A stretch of DNA of 64,000 bases, taken from contig NZ_FODY01000001.1 in assembly GCF_900110485.1 (NCBI RefSeq), positions 1-64,000 on the forward strand, read 5' to 3'. Below, piece after piece: positions 1 through 9,453 of this stretch. This stretch comes from Propionispora vibrioides. Its GTDB lineage: Bacteria; Bacillota; Negativicutes; Propionisporales; Propionisporaceae. A program made the translations under genes and the position numbers. A model generated the notes under the pieces. The model saw only the letters and a list, made by a program, of their open reading frames with translations. It had not been told where the DNA came from and searched no databases. The stretch's first letter is position 1; the number at the start of each line of letters is the position of its first letter.

Positions 1-201
1 CAATGCGCACTTTCTTCTGTGAAGTTTTCAGGGAATGAAGCCCGTAAGGGAGAATTCACCTGAATAAATATATAGATGATTGTTCAGCATGCTACAGATG
101 CAAGGCGGAGCGAGGACGAGACGGGAGCAGTACTGGTAAGTACGCGAAAGGATCGCCCGGAGCGACAACGAAGCAGATGGGGCATGATCAACAATCGGAT
201 A
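1..201 (+). other. spacer upstream of 5S rRNA
   Basis: No gene is supported here. Position directly before 5S suggests the 23S-5S spacer of an rRNA operon whose large subunit genes lie outside the window. An open frame across 76-309 runs into the 5S gene and is not credible. The second half holds an inverted repeat described separately. Confidence 0.6.
78..196. repeat. palindromic element in rRNA spacer, resembles family A core
   Basis: Imperfect 15-nt arms at 78-92 and 182-196 (12 of 15 positions pair) bracket a segment containing AAGGCGGAG and CGACAACGAAGC, both typical of the core of the family A repeats elsewhere in the window. It may be a divergent family A copy or part of the rRNA processing stem. 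The similarity is by eye. Confidence 0.4.
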
Positions 202-317
202 TCCAGTGACGATAGCTGTGGGGTCCCACCTGTTCCCATACCGAACACAGTAGTTAAGCCCACATACGTCGAAAGTACTTGGTTGGAAACGGCCCGGGAG
301 GATAGATAGTTGCTGGT
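202..317 (+). rRNA. rrf: 5S ribosomal RNA
   Basis: Typical 5S sequence including CCATACCGAACAC and GAAAGTACTTGG. The terminal helix I pairs 203-210 with 309-316, allowing G-U wobbles. It is immediately followed by tRNA-Asn, a common rRNA operon ending. Ends are placed from the helix and may be off by one or two bases. Confidence 0.95.
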
Positions 318-322
318 TTTAT

Positions 323-398
323 TCCTCGATAGCTCAGTTGGTAGAGCAATCGGCTGTTAACCGATCGGTCGTAGGTTCGAGTCCTACTCGAGGAGCCA
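323..398 (+). tRNA. tRNA-Asn(GTT)
   Basis: 76-nt cloverleaf with acceptor 323-329 pairing 388-394, anticodon GTT at 356-358 within a 7-nt loop, T arm GGTTCGAGTCC, and encoded CCA at 396-398. It lies 5 nt after 5S and is probably transcribed with the rRNA operon. Confidence 0.97.
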
Positions 399-401
399 AT
401 T

Positions 402-452
402 GTCAAATATAAAAACAGACCTTTCCGAGAAAGGTCTGTTTTTATATTTGAC
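402..452. terminator. bidirectional terminator of the rRNA-tRNA operon
   Basis: A perfect 24-bp inverted repeat (402-425 and 429-452) has a 3-nt loop. A-rich and T-rich stretches on both sides of the GC core give a U-tract in either direction. It starts 4 nt after the tRNA CCA. Confidence 0.9.
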
Positions 453-510
453 GGCTTGTATTTTAAAGAAAACTTAGATGGAATAAAGGCAAAAAAGATA
501 ATTTAATATC

Positions 511-538
511 TAGACAAAACCTACTTTTATGTTATAAT
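511..538 (+). promoter_or_regulatory. promoter of glnN leader
   Basis: TAGACA (511-516), 16-bp spacer, TATAAT (533-538). The -10 context ATGTTATAATAAG is repeated almost exactly before the second glutamine synthetase (3008-3013). Expected start of transcription is near 545, giving a leader of about 270 nt. Confidence 0.75.
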
Positions 539-550
539 AAGAAATGTAAT

Positions 551-612
551 TGATAAGACTGAGTCAACGATGACTCCTATCACTAGATAAGTGGGGGGAG
601 TCTATTTTTTTT
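551..612 (+). promoter_or_regulatory. glnN leader attenuator (antiterminator/terminator switch)
   Basis: Two mutually exclusive hairpins share 572-576. The upstream one pairs GAGTC (561-565) with GACTC (572-576) around the hexaloop AACGAT, with possible extension GATA/TATC. The downstream one pairs GACTCC (572-577) with GGAGTC (597-602), has an inner CACT/AGTG stem, and is followed by eight T (605-612), so it is an intrinsic terminator. The loop has A at position 1 and G at position 4, the pattern known for ANTAR-protein RNA targets. ANTAR proteins control glutamine synthetase in some clostridia. Regulation by an ANTAR protein is inferred; none is encoded in the window. Confidence 0.6.
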
Positions 613-817
613 GCGAAAAATAGGCTTAAGGTTATTGGAATTTATATGGTAAGTAAGATTTTTGTTTGATTTACAGGGAGATCGCGTAAACTAGTATTTG
701 TTCAGTCAATGTGCTTGAAATCTTTCCATTTTTTAGCTCTAACAAATTTATACTGGATTTATAACACGAATTGTTCAAAGTTTAAATGCAATATGAAAAA
801 TTGAGAGGGGTTATTTT

Positions 818-2911
818 ATGAGTAATCTAGGACAAATTTTTGGATCAAATGTATTTAATGATGCTGTTATGAGGGAGCGTCTTCCCAAAGCCACCTATAA
901 AGCTTTAAAGAAGACAATTGAAGAAGGACGTCCGTTAGATCCGGCGGTTGCCGATGTGGTGGCCAGTGCTATGAAAGATTGGGCGCTCGAACTTGGTGCA
1001 ACTCATTTTACTCATTGGTTCCAACCTATGACAGGAATTACTGCTGAAAAGCATGACGCATTTATATCTCCAACTGCTGATGGTAAAGCTATTATGGAGT
1101 TTTCTGGTAAAGAGTTAATTAAAGGAGAGCCGGACGCGTCTTCTTTTCCTTCCGGTGGTCTGCGGGCTACTTTTGAGGCCAGGGGTTATACTGCATGGGA
1201 TTGTACTTCTCCGGCATTTCTTAAAGATGACTCTTTGTGTATTCCTACTGCTTTTTGCTCCTACACAGGTGAAGCACTGGATAAAAAAACTCCGTTATTG
1301 CGTTCGATGGAAGCATTATCCAAGCAGGCATTGCGTGTATTGAAAGCTCTTGGCAATACAACGACCAATAAAGTTATTACGACCGTTGGTCCGGAACAAG
1401 AATACTTTATTATTGACAAAAAACTGTATGATCAAAGAAAAGATTTGATTTTTACCGGCAGAACTCTTTTTGGAGCAAAACCGCCTAAAGGTCAAGAATT
1501 AGAAGATCACTATTTTGGTTCTATAAAAGAAAGAATTTCAGCTTATATGAAAGAGTTGGACGAAGAACTCTGGAAACTTGGAATTTCTGCAAAAACAAAA
1601 CATAACGAAGTTGCTCCTGCGCAACATGAGTTAGCTCCTATATTTAGTACAACCAATATAGCTACAGATCATAATCAATTGACGATGGATACAATGAAAA
1701 AGGTTGCTTTGCGCCATGATCTTGTATGTTTGTTGCATGAAAAACCGTTTGCGGGAATCAATGGTTCCGGCAAGCATAATAACTGGTCCATGGGAACAGA
1801 TGACGGCATGAACCTACTGGAACCAGGTCATACTCCCCATGAGAATGAACAATTTCTCGTATTCTTATCTTCTGTCATAAAGGCTGTAGATGAATATGCA
1901 GATTTACTGAGAGTTTCTGCTGCTAATCCGGGCAATGATCACCGTCTGGGAGCTAATGAAGCGCCTCCGGCTATTATATCGATATTCCTGGGTGAGCAAT
2001 TGCAAGATATATTGGAACAAATTGAAAATGGTGGTGCAACCCGTTCTAAGACTGGCGGTCATATGGAAATTGGTGTGACTACGCTTCCTTCTTTACCGAA
2101 GGATGCAACTGACAGAAATAGAACTTCTCCGTTTGCATTTACAGGTAATAAGTTTGAATTTAGAATGTGCCCTTCTTCTGCTTCTATTGCCGGTCCGAAT
2201 TTTGTCTTAAATACTATTGTAGCTGAAGTGTTAAGCGAAGTTGCTGATCGTTTGGAAAAGGCTAAGGACGTGAATTCTGAGGTTAAAGCAATTCTTGCTG
2301 AATACGTAACTAAACATAAAAGAGTAGTATTTAATGGAAACGGATACTCTGACGAATGGGTAGCTGAAGCTGAGAAGAGAGGCCTTCCTAATATAAAAAC
2401 TACTGTAGAATCCATCAAAGCATTAATCTCTGAAAAGAATATAGCAGTAATGGAAAAACATGGTGTATTGAGTAAAGTAGAATTGGAATCTCGGTACGAA
2501 ATATCTCTTGAAAATTATATCAAAACAATCAATATTGAGGCTTTAACGATGATAGAAATAGCTAAGAGACAAATCCTCCCTGCTGTTATTAAGTTTGCTA
2601 CGAATCTTGCTGCTTCAATAAACACAATCAAAGCTACAGGCTTGGCTGTTGATTTAACAGTTCAAACTGAACTGTTAACCGAGGTATCTTCACTGGCTGC
2701 GGCATTAAAGAAGAACATTGCTGTTCTTGAAGATGCAGTAGAGAAAGCTTCAAATGCCCACGGGGATACTTACAAACAAGCAGAATTGTTCAGATTTGAT
2801 GTGTTTGAAAAAATGGGAACGTTAAGAGATGTTGCAGATACACTTGAAACGTTAGTGGATAAAGATGTATGGCCAATGCCGACCTATGGAGATTTGTTAT
2901 TTAATATATAG
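818..2911 (+). CDS. glnN: glutamine synthetase, type III (GlnN)
   Basis: ATP-dependent synthesis of glutamine from glutamate and ammonium in the cytoplasm. The 697-aa length matches type III enzymes (about 700 aa), far longer than type I. Type III signatures are visible: HWFQPMTG near residue 66, [12 protein letters not shown] near 103, the glutamate/ATP motif [11 protein letters not shown], and [10 protein letters not shown]. The ATG at 818 follows the Shine-Dalgarno GAGAGGGG. The gene is monocistronic, with its own promoter, a leader attenuator and a strong terminator. It sits next to a second, unrelated-class glutamine synthetase with a similar promoter, suggesting joint nitrogen control. 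Confidence 0.97.
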   Translation: MSNLGQIFGSNVFNDAVMRERLPKATYKALKKTIEEGRPLDPAVADVVASAMKDWALELGATHFTHWFQPMTGITAEKHDAFISPTADGKAIMEFSGKELIKGEPDASSFPSGGLRATFEARGYTAWDCTSPAFLKDDSLCIPTAFCSYTGEALDKKTPLLRSMEALSKQALRVLKALGNTTTNKVITTVGPEQEYFIIDKKLYDQRKDLIFTGRTLFGAKPPKGQELEDHYFGSIKERISAYMKELDEELWKLGISAKTKHNEVAPAQHELAPIFSTTNIATDHNQLTMDTMKKVALRHDLVCLLHEKPFAGINGSGKHNNWSMGTDDGMNLLEPGHTPHENEQFLVFLSSVIKAVDEYADLLRVSAANPGNDHRLGANEAPPAIISIFLGEQLQDILEQIENGGATRSKTGGHMEIGVTTLPSLPKDATDRNRTSPFAFTGNKFEFRMCPSSASIAGPNFVLNTIVAEVLSEVADRLEKAKDVNSEVKAILAEYVTKHKRVVFNGNGYSDEWVAEAEKRGLPNIKTTVESIKALISEKNIAVMEKHGVLSKVELESRYEISLENYIKTINIEALTMIEIAKRQILPAVIKFATNLAASINTIKATGLAVDLTVQTELLTEVSSLAAALKKNIAVLEDAVEKASNAHGDTYKQAELFRFDVFEKMGTLRDVADTLETLVDKDVWPMPTYGDLLFNI

Positions 2912-2921
2912 TCTACGAGAT

Positions 2922-2957
2922 AGAAAGCCTGACCGGTGGTCAGGCTTTCTGTTTTTA
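2922..2957 (+). terminator. terminator of glnN
   Basis: Perfect 13-bp stem (2922-2934 with 2938-2950), 3-nt loop, followed by GTTTTTA. Confidence 0.9.
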
Positions 2958-2984
2958 CTACCGAAAGAAATATTCTCCATAGAT

Positions 2985-3013
2985 ATGAGAAAAGCAATAA
3001 TTTATGTTATAAT
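2985..3013 (+). promoter_or_regulatory. promoter of second glutamine synthetase
   Basis: ATGAGA (2985-2990, 4 of 6 to consensus), 17-bp spacer, TATAAT (3008-3013). The stretch TTATGTTATAATAAG is shared with the glnN promoter, implying co-regulation or duplication of the regulatory region. Confidence 0.6.
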
Positions 3014-3026
3014 AAGGTCATGTTTG

Positions 3027-3071
3027 AAACCGCCCTTTGCATTGCAATAAAGGGGGGAGTTTGTTTTTTTT
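3027..3071 (+). terminator. leader terminator upstream of second glutamine synthetase
   Basis: AAAC/GTTT closes a stem whose core is CCCTTT (3033-3038) with AAAGGG (3049-3054). A T-tract follows at 3064-3071. It lies between promoter and start codon, so it must be read through for expression. The tail GGGGGGAGT plus T-run resembles the glnN leader. No competing ANTAR-type hexaloop hairpin was found here. Confidence 0.6.
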
Positions 3072-3135
3072 ATAGGTATTGATCATAGTCTGTGGAGAGA
3101 ACCTAGATAGTAATATTTGTGATGAGGTGAAGGAA

Positions 3136-5040
3136 ATGGTTAAAGATTTAGTGTATTTAATTCCTGCTGGTAAATATGGTAAAGAAGAACTTTTAAATCT
3201 TCTCAAAAACCACTCTGAAATTAAGTTTGCTTCATTAGTGGGTATTGACCTGGCTGGTAATGATACTGATGAAAAAATTCCTATTGGTTTATTTATTAAA
3301 GATATTGATAGTTTCTATAATGGTGGCGCTGTGCAGACCGATGGATCTTCCGTTGTTTTAACAGGCATTGCAATTTTGAATAATGCAAAAGTAGATATGC
3401 TTGCCGATCCTGATGTTAACTGGTTTGTTGATTATAATTTCGAACATATTGATGAGGAGACAGGCAAACCTGTCGGTACTCTTCGCATTCCTGCTTTCTT
3501 GGTACATAATGGTTTACGCGTTGATTCCCGGTCAATTTTGGTGCAGTCACTTGAATATATCAAATCCGAGCTTAAAGAGCTCTTCAAATCAAAGGGGAAA
3601 GTTGCCGGACTTGAGCATATTGATGGAGCCGATGTCGAAGACATTATCTTTACTTCGGCTACAGAACTTGAATTTTGGGTGAAAACGCCTGCTAATAAGG
3701 CGGAAGTTGAGGAATTATCGGCTTCTCAAGTTATGCAGGAACAGTATTGGCAACGTACCCGTGGAAGTGTTCGTACGGCTATGGAGCAAGCCTTGTTAAT
3801 GTTAGGTAAATATGGCTTAGAACCGGAAATGGCTCATAAAGAAGTTGGCGGAGTAAAAGCAAAAATTGATGAAGCAGGTCACTTGAGCCATGTCATGGAG
3901 CAATTGGAAATAGATTGGAAGTTTGCCGACGCAGTTCAGTGTGCCGACAATGAGCTTCAAGCAAGAATTGTTGTCAAAGAGGCATTTCGTGCAAATGGTC
4001 TTGAAGTAACTTTTAAAGCTAAACCGATCATTGGTGTAGCGGGCAATGGTGAGCATACTCATATCGGTATGGCAGCTAAACTGAAATCGGGAAAACTCAT
4101 TAACTTATTTTCACCAAGTGAAATGACAAAAGACTTTTTAAGCGCTGTAGGATATGGCAGTATTATGGGTTTATTAAAGAACTACGAAGTAGTCAATCCG
4201 TTTATTACTTCTACCAATGATGCGTTAAATCGCTTGAAACCAGGATTTGAAGCTCCTATTTGTATTGTTACTTCTTTGGGGCATACTCCGGAAATACCAT
4301 CAAGAAATAGAACGATTTTAGCCGGCTTAATACGCGATATAAATAATCCCTTAGCCACTCGCTTTGAAGTTCGTGCGGCAAATCCATATACTAATACGTA
4401 TATTGCTATAGCTGCTATCTATATGTCTATGCTGGATGGCATAAAGGCAGCCGTTAATTCTGGGAAAACTACGAAAGAATTAGAGGCGGAGCTTTCTAAG
4501 GAAGCCGGTACTCCGGGCTTCTATCTGGAAAAGGGTCGTGCTTATCGTAGTGAACACGATGTGTTTGATGACTATTCAGCAGAGGATCGTGATCGCTTAT
4601 TTGGTAAACCTCCAACTACCGTATGGGAAAATATGGAGGCTATCAGAAAGTATCCTGAGAAATTGGAGGCTATTAAAGCTGGAAACATTTTATCTCAGGA
4701 AATTATTAATGCTTTTGTTGCAGGTGCGCTTATTCGCTGGAAAACCGAGTTATCAAAACGCATAATCCCGGATAATCTTACCTTGGTTAATAGCTGCACA
4801 ATTTTGCATTGTGCAGAAACTGCTGTTGATCTTGATTTAACCAATTGGGAAAAGGTTAATGAGCTGCGAACCTATCTGGCAAAAGACAGTGTTTCCCATA
4901 AGAGCTTATTCACCCGTATTAATAATGCTATCAATTCGGGTGACTATGCTACAGCTTCCAATTTACAAATCGAAATGTCAGATAAAATTGATGAACTAAA
5001 AGCAGCTTACGCTCAGTATAAACAAAATATCTTACTCTAA
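3136..5040 (+). CDS. glutamine synthetase family protein, about 630-aa clostridial class
   Basis: 634 aa. The ATG at 3136 is preferred over the in-frame TTG at 3079 because GAGGTGAAGG lies just upstream and the protein then starts MVKDLVYLIPAG, like relatives. It has an N-terminal beta-grasp-like segment with VQTDGSSVVL. The catalytic domain shows ATELEFWV (first metal/glutamate motif), GNGEHTHIG (ATP/glutamate loop) and SRNRTIL. The C-terminal extension is helical. This long type I-like class is distinct from type III GlnN. Members are annotated as glutamine synthetase, but activity is less well tested, so gamma-glutamyl ligase activity on another amine is possible. The gene is monocistronic behind an attenuator. 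Confidence 0.85.
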   Translation: MVKDLVYLIPAGKYGKEELLNLLKNHSEIKFASLVGIDLAGNDTDEKIPIGLFIKDIDSFYNGGAVQTDGSSVVLTGIAILNNAKVDMLADPDVNWFVDYNFEHIDEETGKPVGTLRIPAFLVHNGLRVDSRSILVQSLEYIKSELKELFKSKGKVAGLEHIDGADVEDIIFTSATELEFWVKTPANKAEVEELSASQVMQEQYWQRTRGSVRTAMEQALLMLGKYGLEPEMAHKEVGGVKAKIDEAGHLSHVMEQLEIDWKFADAVQCADNELQARIVVKEAFRANGLEVTFKAKPIIGVAGNGEHTHIGMAAKLKSGKLINLFSPSEMTKDFLSAVGYGSIMGLLKNYEVVNPFITSTNDALNRLKPGFEAPICIVTSLGHTPEIPSRNRTILAGLIRDINNPLATRFEVRAANPYTNTYIAIAAIYMSMLDGIKAAVNSGKTTKELEAELSKEAGTPGFYLEKGRAYRSEHDVFDDYSAEDRDRLFGKPPTTVWENMEAIRKYPEKLEAIKAGNILSQEIINAFVAGALIRWKTELSKRIIPDNLTLVNSCTILHCAETAVDLDLTNWEKVNELRTYLAKDSVSHKSLFTRINNAINSGDYATASNLQIEMSDKIDELKAAYAQYKQNILL

Positions 5041-5065
5041 AATGAATCTGCCGTGAATGCTGCAG

Positions 5066-5097
5066 AATCCCTCACAGTTTAGACTGTGGGGGATTTT
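5066..5097 (+). terminator. terminator of second glutamine synthetase
   Basis: AATCCC..CACAGT pairs with ACTGTG..GGGATT around a 4-nt loop and is followed by TTTT. Confidence 0.85.
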
Positions 5098-5165
5098 AGT
5101 TGTAAGCAGAAAGCATAATATTTTAGTTTAAAACCAAAATAATATTCAGGATCGTAAATTGAATT

Positions 5166-5194
5166 TTGACAACCAAGAGGTTTTTTGGTATATT
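5166..5194 (+). promoter_or_regulatory. promoter of iscR operon with internal palindrome
   Basis: TTGACA (5166-5171), 17-bp spacer, TATATT (5189-5194). The spacer contains ACCAA..TTGGT (5172-5189), a small inverted repeat in the right place for an autoregulatory Rrf2-family operator. The operator role is inference. Confidence 0.7.
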
Positions 5195-5245
5195 TAATTC
5201 AGATAAAACCTATCATATTACTCGGAAAAGCAGGAGAGGTTACTT

Positions 5246-5684
5246 GTGAAGTTATCGACAAAAGGACGTTATGGTGTTGCTGCCATGTATGATCTGGCTT
5301 TGCATTATGGGCAAGGTCCTATATCGTTGAAAAGTGTGGCCGAACGCCAAAAAATTTCTGAGCATTATTTAGAACAACTTATGGGCACACTGCGTAAAGC
5401 AGGCTATGTGCAGAGTATTCGTGGTGCTCAAGGTGGCTATACCCTTGCTCAGCATCCTGATACCATTTCTGTGGGGGATATTATCCGCATAATGGAAGGT
5501 CCGATAGCGCCGGTAGATTGCGTTTTAACTGATAATAAAGACAATAATCAATACTGTGACCGTGCCAGTCATTGTGTTACATGGGGAGTATGGGCCAAGG
5601 TTCGTGACAGCATAAATGACGTATTGGATTCCATTTCTCTCACAGATCTATGCCATGAAGCAAAAGTAGAAGGAGATGACGTTG

Positions 5685-5704
<20 letters not shown>
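5246..5704 (+). CDS. iscR: Rrf2-family Fe-S regulator IscR
   Basis: 152-aa transcription factor that senses Fe-S cluster status and controls the downstream cluster-assembly genes. An N-terminal winged helix (residues 1-65) carries the recognition segment EHYLEQLM and the wing RGAQGGY. Three cysteines, C92, C104 and C110, sit in the spacing used to ligate a [2Fe-2S] cluster. GTG start after AGGAGAGG. The 3' end overlaps the start of iscS, so the two are translationally coupled. A CymR-like role in cysteine regulation is the main alternative, but the three cysteines and the neighbours favour IscR. Confidence 0.92.
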
Positions 5705-6890
<1,186 letters not shown>

Positions 6891-6909
6891 TTTTTGAGAG
6901 GAGATTATT

Positions 6910-7281
6910 ATGTATACGGATAAAGTAATGGATCATTTTACAAATCCTCGCAATGTTGGTGAAATAAAAAACGCCAGTGGAATTGGTGAGGTTGGCAACG
7001 CTAAATGCGGCGATATTATGAGGATATATCTTGATGTTGAGAACGATATCATTAGAGACGTTAAATTTAAGACCTTCGGCTGTGGTGCGGCCATCGCGAC
7101 TAGCAGTATGGTGACCGAATTGGTTAAGGGAAAAAACTTAGATGAGGCGTTGAAGATTTCTAATGAAGCGGTAGCGGAAGCGTTAGACGGGCTACCACCT
7201 GCAAAAATGCACTGTTCTAATTTAGCTGCCGATGCTTTACATGAAGCAATTAAAGACTATATGCAGAAAAAAGGAAAGTGA
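6910..7281 (+). CDS. iscU: Fe-S cluster scaffold IscU/NifU N-terminal type
   Basis: 123-aa scaffold on which [2Fe-2S]/[4Fe-4S] clusters are built from IscS sulfur. The three ligand cysteines are C33 (AKCGD), C58 (FGCGAA) and C102 (MHCSN), with the expected aspartate after the first. Start follows GAGAGGAG. No hscA/hscB or fdx follows, so this is the short Firmicute-type ISC operon rather than the proteobacterial one. Confidence 0.95.
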   Translation: MYTDKVMDHFTNPRNVGEIKNASGIGEVGNAKCGDIMRIYLDVENDIIRDVKFKTFGCGAAIATSSMVTELVKGKNLDEALKISNEAVAEALDGLPPAKMHCSNLAADALHEAIKDYMQKKGK

Positions 7282-7288
7282 TTAATTC

Positions 7289-8395
7289 ATGTGTGCTAAA
7301 ACCAGAGTGGTTGTAGCCATGAGTGGAGGGGTGGACAGTTCTTTAACTGCCGCCCTTCTTGTTCGTCAAGGCTATGATGTAATTGGCATAACTATGCAAA
7401 TTTGGGACAAAGATGCTCCCGTAGATGATGCGGATGACCGGGGATGCTGTTCTTTAACTGCTGTTGACGATGCGCGGCGTGTGGCTGAGAAAATTGGCAT
7501 TCCCTACTATGTGCTTAATTTCCGGCAATTGTTTGAAGAAACGGTTATTGATTATTTTATCAAAGAATATAGCGTCGGCAAAACACCCAATCCGTGTATA
7601 GCCTGTAACCGTTTTGTAAAATTTGAGGGATTGTTAAACAAGGCCAAAGGCTTAGGGGCTGAATATGTGGCGACCGGTCACTACGCCCGGATCCAGTATG
7701 ATGAAGATAATCAAAGGTATTTGCTCCGCAAGGGACTTGATACTACAAAAGACCAATCTTACGCCCTGTATCATTTAAATCAGAATACCTTGAAGCATTT
7801 TCTTATGCCGCTTGGTGAATATACTAAAGTTCAGACCAGGGAAATGGCCAAAGAATTTGGTCTGGCTGTCGCCAATAAACCGGATAGTCAGGAAATCTGC
7901 TTTATTCCGGATGATGATTATAAGGGATATCTGGAAGAGAAAGTTCCCCATGCCTTAAAGCCGGGAAACATTGTGGATGTGGAAGGACGAGTGGTGGGAA
8001 GACATAAAGGCTTGCCGCTCTATACGGTCGGACAGAGAAAAGGCTTGGGATTGGCGGTCGGAAAACCTCTGTACGTTGTTGCCCTTGACACAAAACGCAA
8101 TGAGGTTGTTGTTGGTTCAGACAAGGATGTCTTTGGCAGTTCCTTGATTGCCGGGGATCTCAATTTTATTACTATGGACGATTTACGGGCTCCTTTGGAA
8201 GTAACTGCGAAGATTCGTTATGGGACGCGAGAAGCTGGCGCGATAATATCTCCCTTACCTAACGGGAGAGTTTATGTACATTTTACTGAAAAGCAGAGGG
8301 CCATTACTCCCGGGCAATCGGTTGTTTTTTATGATGGCGATATTGTTATTGGTGGAGGGATTATTTTAGAGTCCGTTGACAAAAATAAAGCCTAA
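7289..8395 (+). CDS. mnmA: tRNA-specific 2-thiouridylase MnmA
   Basis: Puts the 2-thio group on U34 of tRNA-Lys, -Glu and -Gln using sulfur from IscS and ATP. 368 aa, usual length. It shows the PP-loop SGGVDSS (residues 12-18), catalytic C103 in NPCIACNR and the partner C204 in QEICFIP. Starts 7 nt after iscU in the same operon, which fits sulfur delivery from the upstream desulfurase. No clear terminator follows. Confidence 0.96.
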   Translation: MCAKTRVVVAMSGGVDSSLTAALLVRQGYDVIGITMQIWDKDAPVDDADDRGCCSLTAVDDARRVAEKIGIPYYVLNFRQLFEETVIDYFIKEYSVGKTPNPCIACNRFVKFEGLLNKAKGLGAEYVATGHYARIQYDEDNQRYLLRKGLDTTKDQSYALYHLNQNTLKHFLMPLGEYTKVQTREMAKEFGLAVANKPDSQEICFIPDDDYKGYLEEKVPHALKPGNIVDVEGRVVGRHKGLPLYTVGQRKGLGLAVGKPLYVVALDTKRNEVVVGSDKDVFGSSLIAGDLNFITMDDLRAPLEVTAKIRYGTREAGAIISPLPNGRVYVHFTEKQRAITPGQSVVFYDGDIVIGGGIILESVDKNKA

Positions 8396-8458
8396 AATAC
8401 TTATAAAAGCAAGTCGGATTGGTTATATTAACAGTATAATCTGTTCAGGAGGCCGGGT

Positions 8459-8974
8459 ATGAAAGCACTGTATTCGTTAATCGGCCTGCCGGTGATGGAA
8501 ATAGAAACAGGCTTGCAGGTTGGGGAAGTAAAAGATATTGTTTTGAATCTTGAAAAAGTAACTGTCTGCGGGATTTTAGTCAGCCAAACGGGCTGGTTGA
8601 ATGATTGCGCCTATATTTCCTTTGCCAGCATATATAACATGGGACGCGATGCTGTCATGATACGCAATAAGGCTGTGCTGGAGGAATTTAGTGTAGCAAG
8701 CTCAGACAATTGTTATTTAACCAGTCTATGTACAAAACAAATCTTTACCGAAACCGGTTTGCAGCTTGGCGTACTTACAGATATCTGTTTTGATCAATCA
8801 ACAGGTGAATTAAAAGCGTACTTATTATCTGATGGAATCATAACCGACTTGCTATATGGGCGCATGGCTATGCCGATACCTCAAGTACAAGTAATAGGTC
8901 AAGACCGCCTTATTGTTCCTGAAAGCATGAGTGATCTTGTACAGAGCGAAGTACGCAAGTTAGGTGAGGTGTAG
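8459..8974 (+). CDS. PRC-barrel domain protein
   Basis: 171 aa with two PRC-barrel-like repeats: residues 1-80 start LIGLPVMEIETG and 85-171 start QIFTETGLQLGVLTDI. PRC barrels are small beta-barrels found in RimM and photosynthetic reaction centres. Tandem forms in sporeformers include YlmC/YrrD-like proteins of unclear role. Start ATG after AGGAGG. TATAAT at 8435-8440 may be its -10, but no good -35 is seen. It is followed closely by two tiny genes and then a terminator, so 8459-9383 looks like one operon. Specific function unknown. Confidence 0.75.
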   Translation: MKALYSLIGLPVMEIETGLQVGEVKDIVLNLEKVTVCGILVSQTGWLNDCAYISFASIYNMGRDAVMIRNKAVLEEFSVASSDNCYLTSLCTKQIFTETGLQLGVLTDICFDQSTGELKAYLLSDGIITDLLYGRMAMPIPQVQVIGQDRLIVPESMSDLVQSEVRKLGEV

Positions 8975-8979
8975 CTGTG

Positions 8980-9183
8980 ATGAATCATTGTCCTGTATGC
9001 GGGCAAAGATCAATTGGTAAAGTTGGAACAGGGCAGTATTTTTGCTGGGATTGTTGTGTGGAGTTCACGGTAAAAGATAATGATATTAAAGTATTTGATG
9101 TGCAGGCTGACGGCTCTCTGCTTTTAGCAGATGATTATGTATTGGAGCAGCACGTAATCTTACACCAGGAAGGAGTGACATAA
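8980..9183 (+). CDS. small zinc-ribbon protein
   Basis: 67 aa from ATG 8980 (a GTG directly before is possible), after AGGTGAGGTG. Two CxxC pairs, CPVCGQ near residue 4 and CWDCC near residue 25, form a zinc-ribbon-like knuckle. The rest is an acidic, hydrophobic tail. No partner or substrate can be named. The stop overlaps the next start as TAATG, showing translational coupling. Confidence 0.7.
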   Translation: MNHCPVCGQRSIGKVGTGQYFCWDCCVEFTVKDNDIKVFDVQADGSLLLADDYVLEQHVILHQEGVT

Positions 9184-9383
9184 TGCGCAGCAATTTTTGG
9201 CAGGGTTTATTCTGGGGAGGTATGGTTGGTACTGCCTTAGGGCTGTTTATTAAGCCTATGGTGGACCGGCCGGCCAGGAAGCCTTTGGCAGACTACAAAG
9301 CCAATGACGTAGTAGCCAAAACACGTAATTTTATGAGGGAAGCTCGCCGGAGCCGGAAAAAACTATTAAGAAGAGTAGATTAA
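9183..9383 (+). CDS. small membrane protein, YtxH-like
   Basis: 66 aa. Residues 6-23 (GLFWGGMVGTALGLFIKP) form one glycine-rich membrane helix, followed by a strongly basic tail ending RRSRKKLLRRVD. This layout resembles YtxH-type general stress proteins, but it is too short for a firm family call. Last gene of the 8459-9383 unit. Confidence 0.6.
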   Translation: MRSNFWQGLFWGGMVGTALGLFIKPMVDRPARKPLADYKANDVVAKTRNFMREARRSRKKLLRRVD

Positions 9384-9386
9384 TTT

Positions 9387-9417
9387 AAGGGAGACCGGTC
9401 AGGTCTCCCTTTTTTAT
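9387..9417 (+). terminator. terminator after the PRC-barrel operon
   Basis: 10-bp stem AAGGGAGACC/GGTCTCCCTT, 5-nt loop, T-run. Confidence 0.9.
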
Positions 9418-9453
9418 TAATTGCCAGTCAATTTGTTATTTGAGGTGTACGGC

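Noticed and set aside
76-309. 77-aa open frame at the window start
   Set aside because: It runs through most of the 5S rRNA gene and has no ribosome site; a chance frame.
551-612. glnN leader as a glutamine riboswitch (glnA RNA type)
   Set aside because: The conserved glutamine-aptamer elements are not visible, and the leader before the terminator is too short. The hexaloop hairpin fits ANTAR better.
2059-2418. 119-aa minus-strand frame inside glnN
   Set aside because: Antisense shadow of a strongly conserved enzyme, no ribosome site, no neighbour support. The same applies to other antisense frames inside alaS, mreB, minD, rng and obgE.
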